DNA of 64,000 bases from Pseudomonas mangiferae (GTDB lineage: Bacteria; Pseudomonadota; Gammaproteobacteria; Pseudomonadales; Pseudomonadaceae): the NCBI RefSeq assembly GCF_007109405.1, contig NZ_VJOY01000012.1, positions 1 to 64,000 of the forward strand. Direction: 5' to 3'. This document shows positions 35,157-41,956 of this stretch, in pieces. Every line of letters starts with the position of its first letter. Position 1 is the first letter of the stretch. Position numbers and translations under genes: made by a program. The notes beneath the pieces were generated by a model that saw nothing but the letters and a program-made list of their open reading frames with translations, was not told the DNA's origin and made no database searches.

Positions 35157-35474
35157 TCACGCCGACGCGGCCCAGGGCGGACGATCCAGCGGGTCGGGAA
35201 AGAAGGAGGCATAACGGGACGGTGGTGACGCCTCGGCCCTGACCGCCGCGAAGGGGCCTGGGAGGAGTGGTGCGAGGGCGGGAATCGGCAACGCACAGCA
35301 CAGCGGCTTGCCACAAAGCGAATGGCCGCAGGGCACAGGGTCCAGCGACGGACCCGAGGCCGACCAGCTCGGCTCCTCGGCGCAGGCTCCCAGCCCGTGA
35401 CAGGCGGCCAGCAGCGGTTCACCCAGCATCAGCAAGGCGAGCAACAGCGCGAGAAAGGTGGGCCGTCGGGTCAT
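35157..35474 (-). CDS. Small secreted protein upstream of csp gene
   Basis: 105 residues. An N-terminal signal peptide (MTRRPTFLALLLALLMLGEPLLA) is followed by a short mature region with six cysteines/histidines in 'CHGLGACAEE' and 'CGHSLCGKPLCC', ending in DPLDRPPW. The ending and cysteine content recall small metal-resistance proteins of the DUF2946/CzcI kind, but the match is too weak for a family call. Its placement before the copper-storage gene supports a periplasmic metal-related role (inference). The in-frame ATG at 35474 is chosen because the signal peptide starts there. Confidence 0.65.
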   Translation of the reverse strand: MTRRPTFLALLLALLMLGEPLLAACHGLGACAEEPSWSASGPSLDPVPCGHSLCGKPLCCALPIPALAPLLPGPFAAVRAEASPPSRYASFFPDPLDRPPWAASA

Positions 35475-35766
35475 GGAAGAAACCGCGTCGTGGGCACAGG
35501 AAAATGGAACGCCGGTCCTGCTGGGAAGTTCAGCGCGTCCGTCCGGCGGATGACGCAGGCCCGGAGTCGGCATTCTGCTCGTATCAGTTCGCCAGCTTTC
35601 GGCGAATTGCACGATCGTTCCGATGCAACGCTTCCGCTAACGAGTTGGAAAGAGAAGCAATTTTCCGCCCGTCCGCTCTGGCATATCCCGTGCTGCCTTT
35701 GCTGGGCCTCAGCCAGCCCGCCAATCCCACTGCCACGCCACCACTGCGACACGAGAGGAGGCTTCC

Positions 35767-35961
35767 ATGATCACCGTTCCCAGCGGTATCCGTCCCGCCC
35801 AACTCGAATACGAACTCACCTTCAAGCACCGGGGCGATCTGAGCCTGCAGCTGCAGCTCAACGGCAATCAGCGTGTGCGCCTCGAGGCGCTGCCCAGCGC
35901 CTTGCCCCTGGACCGTTGCGAAAGCCCCAGCGTGCGGCGTTTCGCTCGCCGTCGGGCGTAG
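35767..35961 (+). CDS. Small hypothetical protein (64 aa)
   Basis: 64 residues (MITVPSGIRPAQLEYELTFK...), unrecognised. Support for a real gene: GAGGAGG 5 nt before the ATG, normal codon use, and a strong terminator hairpin 20 bp after the stop. There is no signal peptide or membrane helix. The middle (DLSLQLQLNGNQRVRLEALPSALPL) suggests a small beta-structured protein, and the tail is Arg-rich. It is divergent from the small secreted protein gene at 35474. Confidence 0.65.
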   Translation: MITVPSGIRPAQLEYELTFKHRGDLSLQLQLNGNQRVRLEALPSALPLDRCESPSVRRFARRRA

Positions 35962-35981
35962 CAAGGGTTGCCGTCGTCACG

Positions 35982-36013
35982 AAGGAACGGCGCCCGAAGG
36001 CGCCGTTCCTTTG
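35982..36013. terminator. Strong hairpin terminator
   Basis: AAGGAACGGCGCC-CGAA-GGCGCCGTTCCTT, a perfect 13-bp stem with tetraloop, lies between the convergent 64-residue (+) and 48-residue (-) genes. Confidence 0.88.
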
Positions 36014-36033
36014 CTGTGCCATGACCTTGGCAA

Positions 36034-36180
36034 TCAGGCCACCGGCTTCGGGATGGTGGAGGCGGGCTCCTTGAGTTCCGGCTTGGGCTCGTCTGTGTCC
36101 GTGGCCGCCTGCAGCGCCGGCGTGGCGTCGTCCACAGGGCTCTCGGCGTTCCGGGGTCCATCAGGCATTGGGGTGTTCAT
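36034..36180 (-). CDS. Small acidic hypothetical protein (48 aa)
   Basis: 48 residues: starts MNTPMPDGPRNAESPVDDAT and ends EPASTIPKPVA. A near-consensus AGGAGGTAG lies 6 nt before the ATG, and the stop falls just before a strong terminator. It is Pro/Ala/Asp/Glu-rich with no hydrophobic segment, probably disordered. Codon use matches the host. No family is recognised. Confidence 0.6.
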   Translation of the reverse strand: MNTPMPDGPRNAESPVDDATPALQAATDTDEPKPELKEPASTIPKPVA

Positions 36181-36185
36181 GCGGG

Positions 36186-36541
36186 TCTACCTCCTGAGTG
36201 TGTGCTCGGACGGTAGAAAAGAAGGCCGGTGCCGAAGTTCAGATCGGACATGCGCACGGTCGGATGCTGACGCATCGGACAAACTTCGCAATGGTTACCG
36301 CATGTGCCGGATTAACGCGCTGAAGTATTCGCGATGTGGCTGCGTATTAAATGCGGGATGTGAAGGGGTCGACAGTATTCGCGGAAGTGCGTGCAGGCAG
36401 GGTAATAGATCGACTGCCGTTTTAATGCGTCGGGGCGAGAAGCACTATCGCGATGAGGCGAAGAAGAATACGGGGTGGCCAAATGGCGGAATCCGGTCCG
36501 CCGTCCCTGCGGCCTTCCCGGTATGACATACGATGCAGCGA
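36186..36541. other. 356-bp gene-free, AT-richer region
   Basis: It lies between the 48-residue and 91-residue minus-strand genes and should hold the promoter of the former. Base composition is lower in GC than the neighbourhood, and open frames in it have no ribosome-binding site or recognisable product. No repeat or RNA structure stood out. Confidence 0.4.
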
Positions 36542-36817
36542 TTATTCGGATATCTGCTGGATATCCAGCACGACCCACACGTCCAGTCCTTTCTTGCGGG
36601 CGGCTTTCTCGGCTTCCAATTGAGCGGTGAGCTTGCTGATGGAACTGGAACGGTGCTGGAAGCGGAAGGGGGCGCCGCCCGTCTTCTTGCGGACGCTGAG
36701 CTCGACCAGGGTATAGGTGGCGCGGGAGCGGGGTTTCTGTTTCGGAGCGACGGCGATCGCAGGCGTGAGGCCCAGGGCTTCACGCATTTCCGCCTCTGAA
36801 ATGGGGTTAGAGCTCAA
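36542..36817 (-). CDS. Hypothetical protein (91 aa), TTG start
   Basis: 91 residues: SSNPISEAEMREALGLTPAI then a basic stretch (KQKPRSRATYTLVELSVRKK), a Gln/Ser segment and a helical end (KLTAQLEAEKAARKKGLDVWVVLDIQQISE). The TTG at 36817 has AAGGA 7 nt upstream and is preferred; an ATG ten codons later is possible. Not recognised. The basic centre suggests nucleic-acid binding, but this is only an inference. Confidence 0.6.
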   Translation of the reverse strand: MSSNPISEAEMREALGLTPAIAVAPKQKPRSRATYTLVELSVRKKTGGAPFRFQHRSSSISKLTAQLEAEKAARKKGLDVWVVLDIQQISE

Positions 36818-37262
36818 TGCGGTGTCCTTGACGAATGAAAAGCAACGGCCCGATAGGCAGGCTCCTGCCCTCTGACGCGCCCGCGAGGGCGTGGCGGCAT
36901 GGAAAGAAGGAGGGAAACGGGAAGAATATCCCGAGGCGGCCATGATAGAAGAACATCGGCAATAAGGAAACATTCTCGATTGCTCGGCGATGAACCTTTC
37001 CCGCACTAAAGGGCGGGCCTTATTGATGGAAGAGCAACTTTCAGGGCGACCCGGACATATCCATGCCCGGGTGTTTCATTGACAGACTATTTACACTTCC
37101 ACCGGTACTTGTTTACCGGGGGATCGGCTACAAAACGCATCCAAGTGACCGAGAAACTTATCGAGTCTTATCGGTTCGTATGCCCCATAGCCGAGGCGGC
37201 ACCTCCCTGCTAAGCTCGCGGCTTCACCGAAACCGCCGCAAGGCGTATGACAAGGAAACAGC

Positions 37263-38018
37263 ATGAAACAACATCGGTTGGCGGCGGCGATGGCCCTGGT
37301 GGGCCTGGTTCTCGCAGGGTGCGACTCGCAGACCAGCGTGGAACTGAAGACGCCCGCGCAGAAGGCCTCCTACGGGATCGGCCTGAACATGGGCAAGAGC
37401 CTGTCGCAGGAAGGCATGGACGACCTGGATTCCAAAGCCGTTGCCCAGGGCATCGAAGACGCCATCGGCAAGAAAGATCAGAAGCTGAAGGACGAAGAGC
37501 TGGTCGAAGCGTTCGCCTTCCTGCAGAAGCGTGCCGAAGAACGCATGACCGCGATGAATGAGGAGTCGGCCAAGGCCGGCAAGAAATTCCTCGAAGAGAA
37601 CGGCAAGCGCGAAGGCGTGGTGACCACCTCGTCCGGCCTGCAGTATGAAGTAGTGAAGAAGGCCGACGGCGCCCAGCCCAAGCCCAGCGATGTGGTCACT
37701 GTCCACTACGAAGGCAAGCTGATCGACGGCAGCGTCTTCGACAGCTCCATCCAGCGCGGCAGCCCCATTGATCTGCCGGTCAACGGCGTGATCCCGGGCT
37801 GGGTCGAAGGCCTGCAACTGATGCACGTTGGCGAGAAGTACAAGTTCTACATCCCCAGCGACCTGGCCTACGGCGCCCAGAGCCCCAGCCCGGCGATCCC
37901 CGCCAACTCGGTCCTGGTGTTCGACCTGGAACTGATCGGCATCAAGGACCCGTCCGCCGAGCCGAGCCCCGAGCAGGCTTCTCCGGAAGAGAAGCCGGAC
38001 GCCGACGCCAAAGGCTGA
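37263..38018 (+). CDS. FKBP-type peptidyl-prolyl isomerase lipoprotein
   Basis: 251 residues. The lipobox LAGC places the lipid on Cys20, so the protein is anchored in the outer membrane facing the periplasm. Residues about 28-125 are the FKBP N-terminal dimerisation helices (TPAQKASYGIGLNMGKSL), about 135-228 the isomerase domain (VTVHYEGKLIDGSVFDSS, GWVEGLQLMHVGEKYKFYIPSDLAYG, NSVLVFDLELI). A Pro/Glu-rich tail follows. This is the Mip/FkpA/FklB class that speeds proline isomerisation of exported proteins. It is followed by its own terminator. Confidence 0.94.
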   Translation: MKQHRLAAAMALVGLVLAGCDSQTSVELKTPAQKASYGIGLNMGKSLSQEGMDDLDSKAVAQGIEDAIGKKDQKLKDEELVEAFAFLQKRAEERMTAMNEESAKAGKKFLEENGKREGVVTTSSGLQYEVVKKADGAQPKPSDVVTVHYEGKLIDGSVFDSSIQRGSPIDLPVNGVIPGWVEGLQLMHVGEKYKFYIPSDLAYGAQSPSPAIPANSVLVFDLELIGIKDPSAEPSPEQASPEEKPDADAKG

Positions 38019-38034
38019 TCCGCGTCGCTCACCG

Positions 38035-38066
38035 AAACGCCCCGTCCCGACGGGGCGTTTTCGTTT
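38035..38066 (+). terminator. Rho-independent terminator of FKBP gene
   Basis: AAACGCCCCGTC and GACGGGGCGTTT form a 12-bp inverted repeat, followed by TTCGTTT, 16 bp after the stop codon. Confidence 0.9.
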
Positions 38067-38427
38067 GTGCCGGTCATCCGGCGAACACCGTGGCGACCGG
38101 CCGGTCTGAACGCAAAGGCGGACGGCTTCCCCGTCGTGCTTATGCACATTGCGCTCGACGCCCGGCCGTACCTGCAGGCATTTTGCCGCTGTCAATGGCC
38201 CGATAACCTAACTTGCTGTTTTAATTGGTTTTTATTGGCTGGGCAAAAAACGCCCGATCTGTAGGGAACCCGCACCACCCGGGCGTTTGCGTGTCTCATC
38301 CCACGACTATGCACATGTTTATCCACAGGCTTCGTGGATAACCGCCGGCGAGCCCGCTGCCATGCGGGTTTGCCGCGACCGGCCCGAGCCGGATCGGCAG
38401 CAGGCCCTTCGATCTCCAGGAGTTGTC
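38067..38427. other. 361-bp gene-free region with AT-rich inverted repeat
   Basis: No gene is supported. The stretch 38205-38250 is strongly AT-rich and is followed by AAACGCCCG (38248-38256) and its complement CGGGCGTTT (38280-38288), 23 nt apart. Candidate promoter-like boxes lie just upstream. It could encode a small RNA or be the promoter/leader of the YkvA-like gene. Confidence 0.4.
38248..38288. repeat. Inverted repeat in leader of YkvA-like gene
   Basis: Perfect 9-bp arms AAACGCCCG / CGGGCGTTT around 23 nt that hold a smaller GGG-AAC-CC dyad. Terminator-like, but upstream of a gene by 140 bp, so either a small-RNA terminator or a leader element. Confidence 0.45.
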
Positions 38428-38871
38428 ATGAAAATGCCGCGTCAGTTTTCCCGCTACCTAGGCCTCGCCGAGCGCTTCCTCGCTCGCGGCCGTCTGCCGG
38501 CGTTGCTGCTGGCGGTGGCGCGCAAGCGGGGCCGTAGCGGCGGCCGGCTCGCCGGGGTGAAGGAGGACCTGCACCTGCTGCAGGCGCTCTGCGTGGCCTG
38601 GTGGCGCGGCGACTACCGCCGGATCGAGCGCCAGGCCTTGCTGTCGGTGGTGGGGGCTCTGCTGTACTTCCTCACGCCCGTGGATGCGATCCCCGACTGG
38701 TTGCCCGGGGTCGGCCTAGTGGACGACCTGGCGGTGCTGGCGTGGGTGATGCGTACCTGGCACGGCGAACTGGAGCGTTTCCGCCGCTGGCGCGATGCCC
38801 AATCGCCCACCTTGCGTGAAGAACTGGATCGCCTGCCCAGGGCGGAGCGGGTAGAGCCGCCGGTTTCCTGA
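38428..38871 (+). CDS. DUF1232 (YkvA-like) membrane protein
   Basis: 147 residues. The DUF1232 core is 'RIERQALLSVVGALLYFLTPVDAIPDWLPGVGLVDDLAVLAWVM' (about 70-112), two closely spaced hydrophobic segments with the conserved P-D-IPD pattern. The N-terminal part is basic and amphipathic. Family members are small inner-membrane proteins of unknown function. CAGGAG precedes the ATG at 38428. Confidence 0.85.
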   Translation: MKMPRQFSRYLGLAERFLARGRLPALLLAVARKRGRSGGRLAGVKEDLHLLQALCVAWWRGDYRRIERQALLSVVGALLYFLTPVDAIPDWLPGVGLVDDLAVLAWVMRTWHGELERFRRWRDAQSPTLREELDRLPRAERVEPPVS

Positions 38872-38963
38872 ACGCCACGGGCTGCATTCGGCGGGAAACG
38901 GAGTTTAAGATGGGCGCTTTCAGGGAAGTGCCGCGACCGGCACTGCATTCCGTGGAGCGTGGT

Positions 38964-39275
38964 ATGAGCGTGCAAGTGATCACTCGGGACGGCGAAGCCG
39001 AATATGCTGTCCTGCCCTGGGCCGAGTACCAGGCCCTGCTGCGAGAGGCCGGCCGCCTGCCGTTCCAGGACCGGGACACCACCCGGGCTCCTTTCGAACA
39101 CCTGGCCGCCCTGCGCGAAGCCCGCGGCATGACGCCCGAGCAGGTGGCGCGGGACGTCGGCATCAGCCCGGCCTATCTTGCCCTGATCGAGCGAGGCGAG
39201 CGGCAGCCCGACGATGCCATTCGCCGCGCCCTGGCCCGGGTCCTCGGCCTGGCGGGCTGGGAGCCCGAGGCTTGA
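38964..39275 (+). CDS. XRE-family helix-turn-helix regulator
   Basis: 103 residues. The C-terminal half is a Cro/cI-type helix-turn-helix (LAALREARGMTPEQVARDVGISPAYLALIERGERQPDDAIRRAL). The N-terminal 30 residues (VQVITRDGEAEYAVLPWAEYQALL) look like the Phd/RelB-type antitoxin strand-helix opening. GGAG lies 7 nt before the ATG at 38964. Its stop overlaps the next gene's start (TTGA), and that gene's stop overlaps the third (TGATG), so all three form one coupled operon. Confidence 0.82.
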   Translation: MSVQVITRDGEAEYAVLPWAEYQALLREAGRLPFQDRDTTRAPFEHLAALREARGMTPEQVARDVGISPAYLALIERGERQPDDAIRRALARVLGLAGWEPEA

Positions 39276-39637
39276 GCGTGCGTATCGCCCGGCAGCACTG
39301 GCAGGCGCTGCTCGGCGAACTGGATGACGCGCGCCGCCAGCGCCACCTGGTCACCTACCGCGCCTTGATCGAGCGGCTGCAATTGCCGCCGCCGGCCATG
39401 CAGGTGCTGGCCGCCGCGCTGGAGCATCTGGCGGCCTTGGATGCCCGCGCCGAGCGACCGCTGCGCAGCGCCCTGGTGATCAGCCAGAGCGCCAGCCGCC
39501 TGCCACGCACCGGCTTCTTCGAATGCGTCGAGCGGCTCGGCCGCTTCTCCGGGCCACCGGACGGGATCGCCGCGGCGTCCTGGCATGCCTCCGAGGTGGC
39601 CCGCGTCTTCGAATTCGATTACCCGGAGGTGCCCTGA
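39272..39637 (+). CDS. Hypothetical protein, middle gene of XRE-Sel1 operon
   Basis: 121 residues, cytoplasmic, largely helical (MSVRIARQHWQALLGELDDARRQRH...), ending in FEFDYPEVP. Not recognised; from memory an equivalent lies next to the EAL-CBS-GGDEF gene in P. aeruginosa. It probably starts at TTG 39272, which shares bases with the upstream stop; GTG 39278 is the alternative. Translational coupling to both neighbours suggests a shared role. Confidence 0.72.
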   Translation: MSVRIARQHWQALLGELDDARRQRHLVTYRALIERLQLPPPAMQVLAAALEHLAALDARAERPLRSALVISQSASRLPRTGFFECVERLGRFSGPPDGIAAASWHASEVARVFEFDYPEVP

Positions 39638-40122
39638 TGGCGGGTTTGCCGCGTTCCCCGAAACTGTTGTTCTGGCACCTGCGGGCGCGCCTGGGCTATG
39701 CCGTGGCGCGGCGCATGCTGCGGGTTTCCTGGCTGGTGAAGCAGCCCCGCGCCTGGAACTGGATGCAGGGGCAATACGGGCGCATGGCCAACCTCGGCCA
39801 TGTGCCGGCCCAGAGTTTCTATGGCCACCTGTTGCTGTACCGCGGGCAGGGGTTCGGTGCCCAGGAAGAGGGCATGCGCCTGCTGCGGCTGGCGGCCGAG
39901 GCGGGGGATGGCAAGGCTGCCTACCAACTGGGGATGCTGGCCTTGGCCGGGGACACCCGGCATGCCGCGGACGCCGGTGAAACGGCCCGCTGGTGGGAAC
40001 TCGCCGCCCGCCACGGCCATCCCCTGGCGCCCCACAAGCTGGCGGCGCTGTATCGCGATGGCGGTCGCAACCTGCCGCCGGATGCCGAGGCCGCGGCCCG
40101 CTGGGCGCAACAAGCCGGCTGA
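39637..40122 (+). CDS. Sel1-like (TPR-type) repeat protein
   Basis: 161 residues. Sel1 repeat patterns are seen in 'GHVPAQSFYGHLLLYRGQGFGAQEEGMRLLRLAAEAGDGKAAYQLGMLAL' and 'AARWWELAARHGHPLAPHKLAALYRDGGRNLPPDAEAAARWAQQA', roughly three helix pairs; compare GDxxAxxxLGxLY in the family. Such proteins are protein-interaction scaffolds. No signal peptide is evident. Last gene of the XRE operon, ending 3 bp before the convergent EAL-CBS-GGDEF gene. Confidence 0.82.
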   Translation: MAGLPRSPKLLFWHLRARLGYAVARRMLRVSWLVKQPRAWNWMQGQYGRMANLGHVPAQSFYGHLLLYRGQGFGAQEEGMRLLRLAAEAGDGKAAYQLGMLALAGDTRHAADAGETARWWELAARHGHPLAPHKLAALYRDGGRNLPPDAEAAARWAQQAG

Positions 40123-40124
40123 GG

Positions 40125-41867
40125 TCAGGGGGCGTCGATCACGTGCAGGCTGTAGCCGGGGATCGCCTTGGCGTGGCGCTTGGCGTCCGAGGCCAGTGCC
40201 GCGAGGCGACTGGCATCCAGGTGCGCGCCGGCGTCCGCAGCCAGGTTCACCACCCCCACCGAGAGGGACAGCAGCGGGTATTCCCGGCGCTGCCCGAGCC
40301 GGTCGTGGGCGATGAAGCAACCGGCGTCCAGGTGCTCGCGGCAGTAGAAGCGTCGGCACTGGCCCTGGAAGTCCTCCAGTAGCCCGTTCAGCCGCGCCCG
40401 CCAGTCCGTCGAGCCCAGCACCAGCATGAAATCGTCGCCACCGATGTGGCCGACGAAGTCCCGCGCCGGGTCCACCCGCTGGCTCAGGCACTGGGCCAGG
40501 CACAGCAGCACTTCGTCGCCCTTGGCGTAGCCGTAGAGGTCGTTGAAGGGCTTGAAACTGTCGATGTCCACGTAGCAGATCGCCGCGGCCCGACCGTGCT
40601 GCAGCAGGCGCCCGAGGCATTGCTGGATCGGCACGTTGCCCGGCAGCAGGGTCAGCGGATTGGCGTAGCGGGCCTGCTGGATCTTAAGCTCAGTGATCAG
40701 CTTGAGCACGTCGATGACCCGTCCCAGGCCGCGGTAGCGGCCGTCCTGAACGATGATGAAGTCTTCCTCGATGCGTTGTCGGGCGCGGCTGGTGAGCAGC
40801 CGGCTGACCTGTTGCAGGGATTGCCGGCGCTCTACTGCGAGGAAGTCGCGGCTCATCAGCCGGCTGATGGGCTTGCGGGCGAACAGATCGGTGGCGAACG
40901 GCTTGAGCAGGGCTTCCGACAGGGAATGGCGGTGGACGATGCCCACCGGCTGGTCGTGCTCGTCGAGGACCGCCAGAGAATTGAGGTTCGCCTGGGCCTG
41001 GAAAGCATCCAGCACGTCGGCGATGGGAGTGTTCTGGTCCACGGCGTCCTGGGGGTTGAGCAGCGCATCCAGGTCGCGGCTGTCGTCGGCGACGAATGCG
41101 CGCGGGTTGTCCCGGGCGGGCAGCTGCACGTCCCGGGGCGGGTTGGCTTCGGGGCGCGCGATCAGGTAGCCCTGGACCAGGTCGACGCCCATTTCCGCCA
41201 GCACCTGCAGCTCTTCCTCCTGCTCGATGCCCTCGGCGATCACCTGGGCGCGTGAAGCCTTGGCGATCTGCAGGATCGAGCCGACGAACTCGCGCTTCAC
41301 CGCGTCGCGGTGGATGCCGTCGATGAAGTGGCGGTCGATCTTCACGTAGTCCGGTCGCAGTTCCGACCACAGCCGCAGGCTGGAGTAGCCGGCCCCCAGA
41401 TCGTCCAGGGCGATGGAAAAGCCCATGGCGCGGTAGTGGTGTAGCGCGTTCTGCAGCAGCGCCACGTCCTCGGTGGGCGCGTGCTCGGTGAGTTCGATCA
41501 CCACCCGGTCCGGGGAAATGCCGAAGGCCTGCAGCACCTGCAGGGTGCGCCCCGGCTGGTGCGCCGGTTCCAGCAGGGATTCCGGCGAGACGTTGATGAA
41601 CAGGCGTCCGTCCAGACCCAGCTCCTGGAAGCGGGCACAGATCCGCCGGCGGCAGGCGATCTCCAGTTCGCTCAGCCGGCCACTGTGGCGGGCGGTGGCG
41701 AACAGGGTGACCGGGGAGTGCAGCGGGCTGTTGGAAGGTCCGCGGGTCAGGGCTTCGTAGCCGAGCACGCGGCGTTCGGAGAGGCAGACGATGGGTTGGA
41801 ACAGGCTGGTGAGGTCCCCGTGAGCGAGGATCTGGTCCAGGGCGCTCAACTGCTCGGTGACGGTCAT
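40125..41867 (-). CDS. EAL-CBS-GGDEF cyclic-di-GMP protein
   Basis: 580 residues, cytoplasmic. The EAL phosphodiesterase domain (about 10-250) keeps EALTRG, FINVSPESL, IELTEH, DDLGAGYSS, VKIDRHFI and EGIEQEEEL, so the metal and catalytic residues look intact. A CBS pair follows (about 275-400, 'PIADVLDAF...LAVLDEHDQPVGIVHRHSL'), which may bind adenine nucleotides. The GGDEF domain (about 415-575) has the active-site variant GGDDF, which is usually compatible with activity. Start 41867 chosen over a GTG located inside the preceding terminator. From memory it matches the P. aeruginosa gene beside prc/algO. Confidence 0.92.
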   Translation of the reverse strand: MTVTEQLSALDQILAHGDLTSLFQPIVCLSERRVLGYEALTRGPSNSPLHSPVTLFATARHSGRLSELEIACRRRICARFQELGLDGRLFINVSPESLLEPAHQPGRTLQVLQAFGISPDRVVIELTEHAPTEDVALLQNALHHYRAMGFSIALDDLGAGYSSLRLWSELRPDYVKIDRHFIDGIHRDAVKREFVGSILQIAKASRAQVIAEGIEQEEELQVLAEMGVDLVQGYLIARPEANPPRDVQLPARDNPRAFVADDSRDLDALLNPQDAVDQNTPIADVLDAFQAQANLNSLAVLDEHDQPVGIVHRHSLSEALLKPFATDLFARKPISRLMSRDFLAVERRQSLQQVSRLLTSRARQRIEEDFIIVQDGRYRGLGRVIDVLKLITELKIQQARYANPLTLLPGNVPIQQCLGRLLQHGRAAAICYVDIDSFKPFNDLYGYAKGDEVLLCLAQCLSQRVDPARDFVGHIGGDDFMLVLGSTDWRARLNGLLEDFQGQCRRFYCREHLDAGCFIAHDRLGQRREYPLLSLSVGVVNLAADAGAHLDASRLAALASDAKRHAKAIPGYSLHVIDAP

Positions 41868-41887
41868 GGCGGAACTCGTGATGGCCG

Positions 41888-41917
41888 GAAAAGAAAGAGG
41901 CCGCACAAGGCGGCCTC
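41888..41917 (-). terminator. Rho-independent terminator of prc
   Basis: On the minus strand GAGGCCG-N7-CGGCCTC is followed by TTTCTTTT. It ends prc transcription before the EAL-CBS-GGDEF gene on the same strand. Confidence 0.85.
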
Positions 41918-41956
41918 CTCTATTTCACGACAGCTGCGTGACAGACTGATGACGGC

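Noticed and set aside
35873-36526. 217-codon plus-strand frame over the small-gene region
   Set aside because: It crosses a strong terminator and the 48-residue gene, has no ribosome-binding site, and has an unlikely composition.
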